Shown: positions 40,483 through 50,740, counted from the first letter of the stretch. The stretch: 64,000 nucleotides of DNA from Debaryomyces hansenii CBS767 (GCF_000006445.2 NC_006048.2:1426001-1490000); one strand, 5' to 3'. Numbers and translations: made by a program. Notes: generated by a model not told the origin, from the sequence alone.

Positions 40483-41025
40483 TTATTTCCAAATCTTATA
40501 GAATGATTTATCGATTTCTTCGTTGAATTTTTGTTTACTTTCATCGGTCATATTCTCCCCATATTGACCAAAATTGTCAGTAAACAATTTGTCAATCACA
40601 AACCTTATCTTTGTGCAGTGGTCTATGTTATAACAATCATCATAATACAATTTCTTCAAGGCATTATTCTGGATCTCAATACAGGATGAATTGTTTTTAA
40701 TTTCTTGTGAACATTGGTTGGTCAGAGTAAATGTCCATCCTCTAAAACATTCTATAACTTGCTGTTGTAACTCGGCACAATTTATGGATGTGACTTTCTT
40801 GGGAGTTTCTCTACGTTTATATTTATCAAACTCAAACGAATATTCGTTATTATTCTGTTGTTTATGTAGGATCTCATTCACTCTCTTCTGCTGTGGTGGA
40901 ACATCGAAAATCGTTTCGTGTTTTAAATCAGGATTATTTTCTTTGAAAAAGTCCTTTAAATTTTCAGGAAGCTCTTCAGCAATCTCAGATGTATCCTTAC
41001 CATTATTCGAATTAAATGGCCACAT
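40483..41025 (-). CDS. Twin CX9C protein, probable mitochondrial intermembrane-space protein
   Basis: 180 residues starting MWPFNSNNG, followed by ELPENLKDFFKENNPD. The middle carries a twin CX9C motif, CAELQQQVIEC then CSQEIKNNSSC, and a further CX5C (CYNIDHC). Twin CX9C proteins fold as a coiled-coil-helix hairpin and are imported and oxidised by Mia40/Erv1 in the intermembrane space. The 90-residue N-terminal region before the motif is unusual for the small CHCH proteins. I do not recognise the exact family member. Convergent with the glycosylase gene, only 48 bases apart. Confidence 0.75.
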   Translation of the reverse strand: MWPFNSNNGKDTSEIAEELPENLKDFFKENNPDLKHETIFDVPPQQKRVNEILHKQQNNNEYSFEFDKYKRRETPKKVTSINCAELQQQVIECFRGWTFTLTNQCSQEIKNNSSCIEIQNNALKKLYYDDCYNIDHCTKIRFVIDKLFTDNFGQYGENMTDESKQKFNEEIDKSFYKIWK

Positions 41026-41144
41026 AACTTTATTACTAGTACTATGTTATACTTACTATACAAAATCGTTTACACTGTTAAACGCTTTAAATCAGCTATC
41101 GGTATGTGCACGTTCCAGATGCCGAACCCATCTCTTCACATAAA

Positions 41145-42065
41145 TCAGGTCCTATCCAAGATGCCTTCGAATACCCTACCTAGTTCTCCTTCTATGACAT
41201 TCTGCAAGCGTCTTCTGTGGCTTCTGCGCTTTTGATTTTCGTGTTGGCCTTGTGAATCAGGAGCCAGTTCTTCACGAGATAACTTCATTCTTAACGGATC
41301 CAACTTAGATATGATCAATATTCTTAATCTAGATGCAATTGGCGATACGCGTATTATCTGCGTGTTATTGAGCTTCTCTATTTTATCGGCTGTTTCCATC
41401 GGAAATCCATCAATTAAAAAACTTATCCGCAAATCCACTTCTTGGAAAAATGTAAAATACTCAAGTAACTGAAGCTCCACCGTAGCATAGTCATCGGTAT
41501 TCTGAAATAGTCTGTAATGCGCAACATAGTCTTCCATGTCGTCCATTAATTTGATTAAATAATCTTGCTGGCCAAACAACCCTGACTTGGTGTTAATTGA
41601 GTACCAAACTAGATTAAATACCTTCGATAACTCCTGGATTAACTGGAAAAACGAGTACTCTTCCGTAGTGTCCGCCTGGTTCTTGATAAATTTTCGCTGT
41701 ATTGCCAATAATTGTTCGTCTACATAGTTAATTAACTTGCTTTGCTGGTACTTTGCTATTTCGTCATTATTCGTAGTTTTATCAAACTCTGCTTTCAATA
41801 ATTCATATTGTTTATCAAACAGAGTAGTCAACGTTTCGAGCTCATACGGCAGTCCAATATCGTAAGCATTGGTGTCACTTTTCATCATCACGTCATCTTC
41901 GTTATCTTTTTCATCATGATCAATGTTATTGTCATCCGTTTCGTCATCATACAAATCTGGGTTTAGATCTAAGTTCGCTATAGTTCCGGAAGGTAATGCA
42001 CCTTCTGGTATAACATTCACTTCTTCATTAGCTGCCGGATGCAATGGTGTAGGTGGTGAATCCAT
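41145..42065 (-). CDS. Possible TFIIH subunit Tfb6-like protein
   Basis: 306 residues. An acidic N-terminus (DLYDDETDDNNIDHDEKDNEDD) precedes a helical domain: LYPYELETL-type start, KLINYVDEQLLAIQRKFI, YSFFQLIQELSKVFNLVWYSI, then IRVSPIASRLRILIISKL and a basic tail (KRRSHRRRLQ). The last part resembles fungal Tfb6, which in yeast releases Ssl2 from TFIIH. The match is from memory of the family and is tentative; acidic N-terminus, size and C-terminal block fit. Divergent from VID24. Confidence 0.6.
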   Translation of the reverse strand: MDSPPTPLHPAANEEVNVIPEGALPSGTIANLDLNPDLYDDETDDNNIDHDEKDNEDDVMMKSDTNAYDIGLPYELETLTTLFDKQYELLKAEFDKTTNNDEIAKYQQSKLINYVDEQLLAIQRKFIKNQADTTEEYSFFQLIQELSKVFNLVWYSINTKSGLFGQQDYLIKLMDDMEDYVAHYRLFQNTDDYATVELQLLEYFTFFQEVDLRISFLIDGFPMETADKIEKLNNTQIIRVSPIASRLRILIISKLDPLRMKLSREELAPDSQGQHENQKRRSHRRRLQNVIEGELGRVFEGILDRT

Positions 42066-42247
42066 TTTCTTCCGATTCGGCTTATAACCATGAAGAAAAA
42101 TGGGTTCACGGATTTCTCAGATAAGGATCACAATCACAATTAGATAAAAACATGATACAAATTTTGTAATACTCTTTAGCTAAATTAGAGCAGTTCTTTA
42201 ATCTTAACAACCTTGAAGTAGTGAATAATAAAGTGCATCGATTAAAG

Positions 42248-43159
42248 ATGCCTGTTAGTGAAACAAATAAACTCCAAGACCCAAAATCCTTAAGTAGAGA
42301 TAACGATAGTGATGATAATAATTCGATCTCTGAGTTTAACTTTACATGCCTGATACACGAAAACTTCACTCCATTACAGCGGAAACCAGAGGTATATCCA
42401 TACTCCGAACAAATATTAAATGATAGGAATAATGATAGTACAAGCAATAAAGGTATTGAATTTGATTATTTTAGACCAAGATTTGACTCTTATAATAAGT
42501 TGCCGACCATGTCAAATTCGTATCTTAAACCCAACACAACGTTCATAGGAGAACAGCAATCCGGAAAGGCAAAATACCATATAAAAGTAGAGTTTAAAAC
42601 TGTTGATTGGGTGAATTCAATACTAACGGGGTTTTTGCAAATATCGGGATTAACTGAACACCATCCCGAGATAACTACGTTCTTTAAAGGTGAAATCATT
42701 AATAATCCGTTCAATAAGTATAAATGGGAGACGGGGTCTAAGAAGCTGCAAAGAGATACGACTATAAAAAGATATTCCTTCATAACAGAAAATGATCAAT
42801 GGGGGTCGTTCATCAAAAATGATTTGGAACATTGGAAGCAGTTGACAGATTCCAAGGGTCTAAACGATCTCGAATTAAAACAAAAGTTGCACAGAATACA
42901 AAATGATTATAATTATAACGACGAATGCATATATATGAGATGGAAAGAGGAGTTCTTACTACCAGACTCCAGGATCAAACAGATTAATGGTGCCTCGTTC
43001 GAAGGGTTCTACTATATCGTTCTAAATTTGACTCACAATTCAAAATTACCTGGTTCTATAAGTGGTTTGTATTATCATAAAGAATCAGAAAAGTTCCAGT
43101 CGTTGAGTCTCCGGTGTGTTGAGGATCATGGCATCTCTAATAAATTCGATTTTGTTTGA
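42248..43159 (+). CDS. VID24: GID/CTLH ubiquitin ligase substrate receptor
   Basis: 303 residues, the Vid24/Gid4 beta-barrel protein that recognises N-terminal proline degrons of gluconeogenic enzymes and feeds them to the GID E3 ligase when glucose returns. Landmarks: SYLKPNTTFIGEQQSGKAKYHIKVEFKTVD, LTGFLQISGLTEHHPEITTFFKGEII, YMRWKEEFLLPDSRIKQINGASFEGFYYIVLNL, and GSISGLYYHKESEKFQSL. The first 90 residues are variable. The frame is open from a GTG at 42221; the ATG at 42248 (MPVSETNK) is the likely start. Also called GID4. Confidence 0.92.
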   Translation: MPVSETNKLQDPKSLSRDNDSDDNNSISEFNFTCLIHENFTPLQRKPEVYPYSEQILNDRNNDSTSNKGIEFDYFRPRFDSYNKLPTMSNSYLKPNTTFIGEQQSGKAKYHIKVEFKTVDWVNSILTGFLQISGLTEHHPEITTFFKGEIINNPFNKYKWETGSKKLQRDTTIKRYSFITENDQWGSFIKNDLEHWKQLTDSKGLNDLELKQKLHRIQNDYNYNDECIYMRWKEEFLLPDSRIKQINGASFEGFYYIVLNLTHNSKLPGSISGLYYHKESEKFQSLSLRCVEDHGISNKFDFV

Positions 43160-43233
43160 ATTACTATTGCATATCTACTACTGGTATCTAGGTATATAAT
43201 CAATACATCAATCCAGCTATTTTCTATATACAA

Positions 43234-43860
43234 CTATTGTACTTTCTTGGATTGCTTGTCTCTGTTGGCGTAAATCTTTGCAGTAAATGGCTCTTCAAAA
43301 AATAAGGCTATTTTGTACATGACATATACAAATCCAGCAATAGCAATACCGGTTGGTTTACCGTACCATAAAGCAGTACCCAAGAAACATAATGTGGATC
43401 CATTGTACATAGGATTGTCGTTAATGTTAAATGGGAATCCTGTAACACGATCGTCCATCAAGATCCCAAAGTAATCCCCAAGGTATGTACCTGTAACACC
43501 CAACACATACATAGATGATAAGACCAAGACATTTCCAAAGCCGAAAGTACCTATGGCTAAGGCCTTGACAAGGTTGGACTTCAAGAGAGGGCCGTAAGTT
43601 GGTTGATTGAGCAATGCTTGATGGTATACATTATCCCTGTAAATCCCTAAACTGAAAATGGTCAATGCCAACAAATAGCATCCGACTTTAGCAGATCCAG
43701 TTATTTTGGTAAGGAAATGTGTTTTATATTCGGTTCTTGCAACAATGTTCCAGAAAATAGGATTAAAGGCAATGCATGCAATTGCGTACTTAATTTCACA
43801 ATTGACCACAATGTAATCACTAAAATTTCCAACTAAGTGTTGTACGTCACTAAAATTCAT
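43234..43860 (-). CDS. OPI3: Phospholipid N-methyltransferase
   Basis: 208 residues, very close to yeast Opi3 (206). It carries out the last two methylations of phosphatidylethanolamine to phosphatidylcholine in the ER. Four hydrophobic helices are visible, with FNPIFWNIVARTEYKTH near the N-terminus, LSSMYVLGVTGTYLGDYFGIL containing part of the S-adenosylmethionine site, and FPFNINDNPMYNGSTLCFLGTALWYGKPTG with the Glu-Glu pair later (FFEEPFT). Convergent with VID24, 74 bases apart. First ATG used. Confidence 0.96.
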   Translation of the reverse strand: MNFSDVQHLVGNFSDYIVVNCEIKYAIACIAFNPIFWNIVARTEYKTHFLTKITGSAKVGCYLLALTIFSLGIYRDNVYHQALLNQPTYGPLLKSNLVKALAIGTFGFGNVLVLSSMYVLGVTGTYLGDYFGILMDDRVTGFPFNINDNPMYNGSTLCFLGTALWYGKPTGIAIAGFVYVMYKIALFFEEPFTAKIYANRDKQSKKVQ

Positions 43861-44226
43861 TTCTAATTATCGATTGTTCCTGTCAATATCAAATATGAGT
43901 AGCTTATGGGCTTTTCGTCATATTTAAATAGTATCACTATATGCCCAAAATTATTGATCCTAATATATTTGCATGTGAAGATTGCTCTGATTATATAATA
44001 CCGATTTTGGATTTTGCAACTTTATCTTAATATAAGATATAGTAGACTATTCTTCATTAATTCAGATACCTTCCTTGTTATCGTTTTGATAAGATATGGA
44101 TTATATATATTCTATAGATTTTAAAATACTGACTTTTAGTTTCAATCTATATGTTTGTTTTCAACATCTAACATAATCGCAGTGTACGATATGATGATAA
44201 CTCGATTTCTATAGTCATAATTCTAG
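43861..44226. other. Intergenic promoter of OPI3
   Basis: 366 bases of AT-rich DNA between two minus-strand genes. I looked for the inositol-responsive core CATGTGAAAT: CATGTGAA occurs at 43972-43979 (GCATGTGAAG), a near match to the Ino2/Ino4 element expected at phospholipid genes. Confidence 0.45.
43972..43979 (+). promoter_or_regulatory. Candidate inositol/choline response element (CATGTGAA)
   Basis: CATGTGAA about 110 bases upstream of the OPI3 start, matching eight bases of the Ino2/Ino4 UAS(INO) consensus CATGTGAAAT. Function is inferred from the consensus and from the gene. Confidence 0.45.
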
Positions 44227-45729
44227 TTAAACCTTCACATTCAACCTAGATCCAACAATATAATATCTACTGAAATACCAGAAGATAGTTCCGACAACAG
44301 AACAAACACACACAAAAATTGCAAACATATTATAATTGTGGACGCTGCCGTCCCCAATAATAACAGCAGCGATTGGGACACCAAACAAATTACCTATACT
44401 AACAAAGAAATTTAGCAATCCGTATCTTTCTCCGAATTCCACAACCAAACTAACTTGGGCTAAGCAGATAGGAACCATTGATAAAATCAGTCCCAGAAAA
44501 AACCCTCCCAAAGCTGCAAACGCATACAAGACCTTCAAATCATGCCCGAAGGGTATCCATAATGCACAAATAGATATGTTAAATCCTATAAGCATCAAGA
44601 TATTCATGTTGAATTTACCAAGGAAATCTGACGCATAGCCTGGTAAAAATCTGCCTAAAATACCAGTAGCATTCCAAACGGTTAATAATACGTAAGAAGT
44701 CGATTCTGAGACCCCCTGGGCGATTGCATAAGTAGCAAAATAAGTAATAACCATCACCAATGCAAGCTCGGCAAAAAATGTCCCGACAATAAGTAGTGTA
44801 TACTTGGTATCTTTTAAATGCTTGAAGCTCAAGACTTTTGTTTCCCTCCTCATCTTTTTCCATTTCGATAATGTTTCATATCTTCCACTCGTTGAGGAGT
44901 CTTGGGTTGAGTCATTTCTCTTCACTCTTTCTCGTATTAAAACAATTCCAATTAACATGCAACCAAGACAAATGCATCCCAAGATTATAAGTGCTATCGT
45001 AAACCCGTAGTTCGGATATAAATATCTCAACAATAACGGAAATACTAATCCTCCTAGGGACCCTGCACTTGTCGATAGGCCTTGAATCGTGCCAATTTTC
45101 TTGTTAGAAAACCAATGATTAATTACGCCAATCGATGGAGTAATCGATAATCCGTTTGAAATGCCAACTGCAATAAAACTCAAAATAAATTGATAAACCG
45201 TCGTACTGTATGCCGCACCAAACAACCCCATAACTAACAACACCGCCGATATCACCATCAATATCAAAGGTCCCCTTTTGTCAAACGTTCTTCCGGTGAA
45301 AAGTCCTACTCCATACGCAAGACAAAGGTAGATCGAGAAGATCCATGACACATCAATGGCGCTTATTCCTGACAACTGATGCTCAGATACGTATGTCTGG
45401 ATGGCACCAATAGAATTTATAAGCCCTAAATTAGTCAAAATCGTAAAATATGAGCCTATCATTACCGAATAAGCTTTAAATCCACCGTCAGGGGGCCGAT
45501 CTTCACAATCATCCGAACGTACAGTTCCTTCCGCTGTAATATAATCTCCTGTATCCCCTGTATATGTACGTTGTACAGCCGGATCAGTCGACTCGCTTAC
45601 ACCTCTCCTGGTCATAACATCATTATTTCCAAGGGTACCAATTCCATCCGTGCTAGCATCCAGAGGTTCACCAACTCCACTCCTTCCAATTTCCGAGAGC
45701 TCAATTTCATGTGAGGTTTGAGACGACAT
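44227..45729 (-). CDS. MFS monocarboxylate-transporter-like permease, MCH family
   Basis: 500 residues with a hydrophilic N-terminus of about 85 residues, then DRPPDGGFKAYSVMIGSYFTILTNLGLINSIGAIQTY, the typical entry of fungal Mch/Esbp6 proteins, and twelve predicted membrane helices in two halves with a charged central loop (RERVKRNDSTQDSSTSG). Mammalian relatives carry lactate and pyruvate; yeast Mch proteins do not, and Mch5 carries riboflavin, so the substrate is unknown. The promoter faces that of the JEN-type carrier across 1.6 kb. Confidence 0.85.
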   Translation of the reverse strand: MSSQTSHEIELSEIGRSGVGEPLDASTDGIGTLGNNDVMTRRGVSESTDPAVQRTYTGDTGDYITAEGTVRSDDCEDRPPDGGFKAYSVMIGSYFTILTNLGLINSIGAIQTYVSEHQLSGISAIDVSWIFSIYLCLAYGVGLFTGRTFDKRGPLILMVISAVLLVMGLFGAAYSTTVYQFILSFIAVGISNGLSITPSIGVINHWFSNKKIGTIQGLSTSAGSLGGLVFPLLLRYLYPNYGFTIALIILGCICLGCMLIGIVLIRERVKRNDSTQDSSTSGRYETLSKWKKMRRETKVLSFKHLKDTKYTLLIVGTFFAELALVMVITYFATYAIAQGVSESTSYVLLTVWNATGILGRFLPGYASDFLGKFNMNILMLIGFNISICALWIPFGHDLKVLYAFAALGGFFLGLILSMVPICLAQVSLVVEFGERYGLLNFFVSIGNLFGVPIAAVIIGDGSVHNYNMFAIFVCVCSVVGTIFWYFSRYYIVGSRLNVKV

Positions 45730-47364
45730 TGAAAACTATAACCAAACTTTATCTGTCAATACCTACGTATAAATAGTGTCAATATCGCACAAAGAGATGA
45801 TATATTTGTGAGAGCGATTTCGACAATAGCTTTTATCTCATAATTTATTTGATAGCGCACTAGCCTTTTCAATGAGCAAACGGTTCTTATTAGTTAAGTT
45901 ATTCTTATTTGTTAGCCGGTGATTGTAGAATTAACATGTCACCAAATTTCTTTGGATACGATCCATGTATTTCATCTGGCACTCAATACTATTTCGATAA
46001 CTAGCGTATATCTTACACTATCGCAACATGCTGCAACACTGCACAAATGTCACAAAGGTAATATTCAATATAAAAGAAATATTCTTTATAGCCCCTATAT
46101 TCCGATTTGATAGATATAATACAAGTCAAAGTGGACTGTGTAATTCAGTAGCATATTAAGAACTAACTGAAATATCCCTATTACTCTAAATGTTATTTAC
46201 ATGTATCGCATAATTGTGCAAATTTTGTTAAAACATGTTTAGACTAGAATCTGAAAAAATCTCAAATTCAATCTTAAAATGAGGTACGTTACGCTTACGC
46301 ATGCAAATAGCAACTTGTCATATGGGTTCAACAATTTTACGATTTCTTCCCCGTACATTATACCCCTATCCGCATTGTACAAAACAAAAGGTAGCACTGA
46401 GAAACTTAGTCAAACTACCCTTACAATGCCAATACTTGCCTATGATGCCATGGGGCGTATGAGAACTATGATTTCTTAAAATTTGCTTGGCCGCGCCTAC
46501 CCCAGAAATGGAGATTAACCTCCAGTCTTATTTTCTTGTCAATATGCAACTTATGCCACTTGTCAAAAAATCTTCGCGTGGGGGGCAGTCACCCGCCAAA
46601 TATTTCTTATGTGTTGCTTTCTATTGCATCGTCTTGAAAAAAAGCAATGTTACACTCTGTGTGCTTAGTTAGAAGTTGGGTTACAATTGCCTAATTCATT
46701 CGCTAGATACCTTGATATGATTTGTCACTTGAATACTCTCAAGTGTGTGAAGTTTTTCATACAAAATATTTTTGGACCAATTAGGGTGCCAAAAATTATT
46801 TAATACATGTCAAGCACGATAAATTTGAAACAACATATAAGCATTGATTGTTAGTGATTTGTCGAAAGCATAGCTTGATTGTTGAAAAATTATTCGGAAT
46901 ACGTGAATGATTAACTTTGCGGAGTTGTTTTCCAATTTGGTGTGGTGGCACGCTTAGCTCAAAAACTTGGCGTATGTATAAGATGCATATCTAACAATTG
47001 GGCTTTTGTCTTCGCCAAAATGACAAGCAAATTCAACATGTACGTCACTTATCAAAAAGCTTATATTTTCTAAACTCCACAACAATTTGGGCGGCTCTGG
47101 ATGAATTAGTTATCTGAATTACCGACAAGCATACATTATGGGTATATGGAGGTATTCTTTTTGGGGTTATCCCTTCTATATTGCACGAAGTGAGTTTTTT
47201 TTTTTTGGATCTAGTGCGATAATATGACAGGCTTTCAGGCCCCCAACCTACCCCACAAAAAATCTCTTTGCCGCAAAGTGAGTTACTACAAAAATACATA
47301 AGTAAGATATGTTATCCAGATATATGAGAATATTTGTAGAGTCGATAGTTATATCACTTAGAAA
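45730..47364. promoter_or_regulatory. Long divergent promoter between MCH-like and JEN-like transporters
   Basis: About 1.6 kb without a supported gene; the short ATG frames at 45919-46672 lack any family features. The DNA near 46571-46600 is GC-rich within AT-rich sequence and holds GTGGGG preceded by an A-run. A better Mig1-like site is at 47251-47263. Length and composition fit a carbon-source-regulated promoter. Confidence 0.5.
47251..47263 (-). promoter_or_regulatory. Mig1-type site upstream of the JEN-like gene
   Basis: On the minus strand ATTTTTTGTGGGG: an AT box next to the SYGGGG core, as in the Mig1 consensus, about 100 bases before the ATG. JEN genes are glucose-repressed in yeasts, so the site is plausible. 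Confidence 0.45.
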
Positions 47365-48906
47365 ATGACTAATACTATGGAATACATTAAAGAGGATGGA
47401 AAGCCGAATTTATCTAAGGAATCCATATTAGATTACTTGAAAACTAGGGCTACAACCTTGTTCGACATTCCTATGTTGAAGGACAAAACTCCGGTATGGG
47501 AAAAACTAAACCCGGTTCCCGGTTTAAGTGAAATGACATTAACTAACTGGAGTTTTTACGGGTTGGGTTTTTTTGCATGGACTGTTGATTCTATGGATTT
47601 CTTTTGTGTATCTGCTGCTGCATCAGAAATGGCGCTCACGTTGGGAGTTAGTATTGAAGATATAACTTGGGGTGTAACATTAGTGTTAATGTTGAGATCT
47701 GTTGGTGCTATTATTTTTGGTGTTGTATCTGATCATTACGGTAGAAAATGGCCTTTTATTGCTTGTTGTCTTCTTTTCGTCATTTTGGAAATTGGGACTG
47801 GGTTCGTTAAGACATATGAACAATTTTTGGGAGTGAGAGCATTGTTTGGTATAGCCATGGGTGGAATGTATGGTAATGCAGCTGCTACTGCTTTAGAAGA
47901 CCAACCGCAAAAGGCAAGATCAATCTTATCGGGATTATTTTTGCCTGGATACAACTTTGGTTATTTATTGGCTGTTGTTTTCTTCAGAGCTTTTGAAAAT
48001 ACGTACAAAGAGGGTGAAGGCTGGAGATCATTATTCTGGTTTTCTTCTGGATTACCATTAATCTTGATTTGTTGGAGATTGTGCCATGGTGAATCTGCCG
48101 CTTTCATACGATTAAAGCAAAAACGTAGAGTAGAAGCTAGGGATGATTTAGAACATCGCAACCCGATGAAGAAACTTAACAGTCAAATTAGTCTGGTTTT
48201 CAAAACAGAATGGCTTATGTTTGTTTACTTAGTTGTCTTAATGTCGGGATACAATTTCATGTCCCACGGTTCCCAAGATTTATATCCAACTTTATTGGTA
48301 AAGCAACACAACGTGGGACCTGATAGAAAGACTGTTCTCATGGTAATCGTTAATTTAGGTGCTATGGCCGGTGGGCTTTTCTTTGGCCAAATGACAGAGT
48401 TATTGGGAAGAAGATTTACTATTATTATTTGCTGCATAATGGGCGGTGCATTTATTTACCCATCGTTCTTTTCCAATGATTTGAATACCATGACTGGAGG
48501 CTATTTCTTCCTTTGTTTTGCAACTATGGGTGCATGGGGTGTGGCGCCTTTACACTTGATGGAATTGGTTAATAAGGACAACCGTGTCTTCTTAAGTGGA
48601 ATAGTGTATCAGTTAGGTAATCTTGCTAGTTCTGCTTCTTCAACTATTGAAGCACAGATCGGAACCAGATTCCCATTAGATAAGGATGATCCTACATCCG
48701 ATGCCTATGATTATGGTAAAGTTATGGGTATTTTCTGTGGTGCTGTGTATGCCTTCATGATCGTTGCCATTTTCTTCGGTCCAGAAAGATTCCATAGAGA
48801 ATTAATCGCTCCGGATGATGAAATAGAGGAGGTAAACGACGCAGACGATTATTCAAGCAACAACCTGATTTCTCAACAAAAGTTTGAAGTGTCGCACAAA
48901 GATTGA
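47365..48906 (+). CDS. JEN1: Carboxylate/proton symporter, JEN family
   Basis: 513 residues, twelve-helix MFS carrier. The JEN signature NxxSHxSQDxxPT is intact at residues 297-309 (NFMSHGSQDLYPT). Other blocks: WTVDSMDFFCVSAAASEMA, SDHYGRKWPF, GMGGMYGNAAATALED and LMELVNKDNRVFLSGI. Jen1 carries lactate, pyruvate and acetate; Jen2 carries succinate and malate. Which class this belongs to cannot be decided by eye, so the symbol marks the family. The C-terminus is a hydrophilic acidic tail with Lys residues that could be ubiquitylated for glucose-triggered endocytosis. Confidence 0.88.
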   Translation: MTNTMEYIKEDGKPNLSKESILDYLKTRATTLFDIPMLKDKTPVWEKLNPVPGLSEMTLTNWSFYGLGFFAWTVDSMDFFCVSAAASEMALTLGVSIEDITWGVTLVLMLRSVGAIIFGVVSDHYGRKWPFIACCLLFVILEIGTGFVKTYEQFLGVRALFGIAMGGMYGNAAATALEDQPQKARSILSGLFLPGYNFGYLLAVVFFRAFENTYKEGEGWRSLFWFSSGLPLILICWRLCHGESAAFIRLKQKRRVEARDDLEHRNPMKKLNSQISLVFKTEWLMFVYLVVLMSGYNFMSHGSQDLYPTLLVKQHNVGPDRKTVLMVIVNLGAMAGGLFFGQMTELLGRRFTIIICCIMGGAFIYPSFFSNDLNTMTGGYFFLCFATMGAWGVAPLHLMELVNKDNRVFLSGIVYQLGNLASSASSTIEAQIGTRFPLDKDDPTSDAYDYGKVMGIFCGAVYAFMIVAIFFGPERFHRELIAPDDEIEEVNDADDYSSNNLISQQKFEVSHKD

Positions 48907-49315
48907 TTCTGCATCACATACATTCATATAAGTTTAATATTAGTACTTCATGAAGCACTGGTTGTGATAACGGTACTAGATTGTGAGAACGGTGCGAATC
49001 TCATAATTGCAACATTTTTTGATTCTTCTATATATGTCCCAATTAGGAAGTAAGCGATATAGGTTTAACTTAATTCAAGTTTATTTATCAAATTATTGTA
49101 GAATGCCTCTTAAAATTGACCACATGGATGAATTGGAGCATCTAATCCCACTAGATGACTTTGAATGAGAAAAAAGCGGTTGTTTTAAGGTTGATTTAAG
49201 GTATTTTAATTTACCGTGACTCATGAATAAATCTCAACTTGCGCTATAAATTTGTTGAATTTTTCAGGCCAGCTATTATATTTCTCTTTTCAATTAATCA
49301 TATAATTACATTAAA
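48907..49315. promoter_or_regulatory. LYS9 promoter region
   Basis: 409 bases between JEN-like gene and LYS9. Contains the Gcn4 site at 49217-49223 and a TATA-like CTATAAAT near 49243. A 21-codon ATG frame at 49102-49167 lies upstream of both and is probably chance. Confidence 0.55.
49217..49223 (+). promoter_or_regulatory. Gcn4-type site TGACTCA
   Basis: Perfect palindromic TGACTCA core, 92 bases before the LYS9 ATG and about 20 bases before a TATA-like box. Lysine biosynthetic genes are classical targets of general amino-acid control. Confidence 0.65.
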
Positions 49316-50710
49316 ATGGTTAAGTAAGTAATTGATTCATTCAATGAGTAAAATTCAAGGGATATACTAACATACGGCAGACAAATTCTTTTATTAGGAT
49401 CCGGTTTCGTTGCTAAACCAACCGTGGACATTTTGTCTAAAACTCCAGATTTCAAGGTTACAGTTGCTTGCCGTACCTTATCGAAGGCTAAGGAATTGGC
49501 TGGTGATGTTGCCGATGCTATTTCATTAGATGTTACTGATGAAAAGAGCCTTGATGCTGAAGTTGCAAAGGTTGACTTAGTTATTTCTTTAATTCCATAC
49601 ACTTTCCATGTCAACGTTGTCAAGTCAGCAATTAAGAACAAGAAGCACGTTGTTACTACTTCTTACATCAACCCTCAATTAAGAGAATTAGAACAACAAA
49701 TTAAAGATGCTGGTATTACAGTTATGAATGAAATTGGTTTAGACCCAGGTATCGATCACTTATATGCCGTCAAGACTATTGAAGAAGTTCACCAAAAGAA
49801 CGGTAAGATTAAGTCTTTCTTAAGTTACTGTGGTGGTTTACCATCCCCAGAAAATTCTGATAATCCTTTAGGTTATAAATTTTCCTGGTCTTCTAGAGGT
49901 GTTTTATTAGCCTTAAGAAACTTTGCTAAATACTGGAAAGATGGTAAGGTTGTCGACGTTAAGTCTGAAGATTTAATGGCTACTGCTAAACCATACTTCA
50001 TCTACCCGGGATTTGCTTTCGTTTGTTACCCAAACAGAGATTCCACCACTTACAAGGAATTATATAGCATTCCTGAAGCTGAAACTGTCATCAGAGGAAC
50101 CTTGAGATTCCAAGGTTTCCCTGAGTTTGTTAAGGTTTTAGTCGACCTTGGATTCTTAAAGGAGGATGAATCCCCTATCTTCAGTAAGCCAACTGCTTGG
50201 AAAGATGCTTTGGCTGCTCAAATTGGTGCTAAATCTTCAGAAGAAAAAGATTTAGTTTCTAAGATCTCTGAAGTTGGTACCTTCAAGAGTGAAGAAGACA
50301 AAGAACGTATTTTGTCTGGTTTCAAATGGTTAGGTTTATTCTCTGACAAACAAACCACTCCAAGAGGTAACCCATTAGATACTTTATGTGCTACTTTAGA
50401 AGAAAAGATGCAATATGAAAAGGGAGAAAGAGATTTAGTTGTCTTACAACATAAGTTTGGTATCGAATGGGCCAATGGTGAAACCGAAATCAGAACTTCC
50501 ACTCTTGTTGACTACGGTAATCCAGATGGTTATTCCTCGATGGCTAAATTAGTCGGTGTCCCATGTGCAGTTGCCACCCAACAGATTTTAGATGGCACTT
50601 TGAACATCAAGGGATTATTAGCCCCAATGTCCTCAGATATTAACGACCCAATTATGAAAACCTTAAAGGACGACTATGGTATTTATTTAGTTGAAAAGAC
50701 TGTTGGTTAA
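49316..50710 (+). CDS. LYS9: Saccharopine dehydrogenase (NADP+, L-glutamate-forming), two exons
   Basis: Spliced: exon 1 49316-49323 (8 bases), exon 2 49381-50710, 445 residues, the length of S. cerevisiae Lys9 (446). Splicing gives MVKQILLLGSGFVAKPTVDIL, restoring the Rossmann GSGFVA motif that an unspliced reading would lose. Further conserved blocks: VACRTLSKAKELA, ISLDVTDEKSL, MNEIGLDPGIDHLYAVKTI, SYCGGLPSPENSDNPLGYKFSWSSRGVLLALRN, and VLQHKFGIEWANG. It makes saccharopine, the penultimate step of the alpha-aminoadipate lysine pathway. Codon bias is strong, indicating high expression. Confidence 0.97.
49324..49380 (+). other. Intron of LYS9
   Basis: 57 bases. Donor GTAAGT, branch site TACTAAC at 49365-49371, acceptor CGGCAG ending 49380. 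It interrupts codon 3 (AA/A, Lys). Confidence 0.94.
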
Positions 50711-50740
50711 TCTCTAAATATATATTAACTATACAATTAT

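Noticed and set aside
49102..49167. 21-codon ATG frame upstream of LYS9, considered as a regulatory uORF
   Set aside because: It lies upstream of the Gcn4 site and TATA-like box, so it should not be in the LYS9 mRNA.
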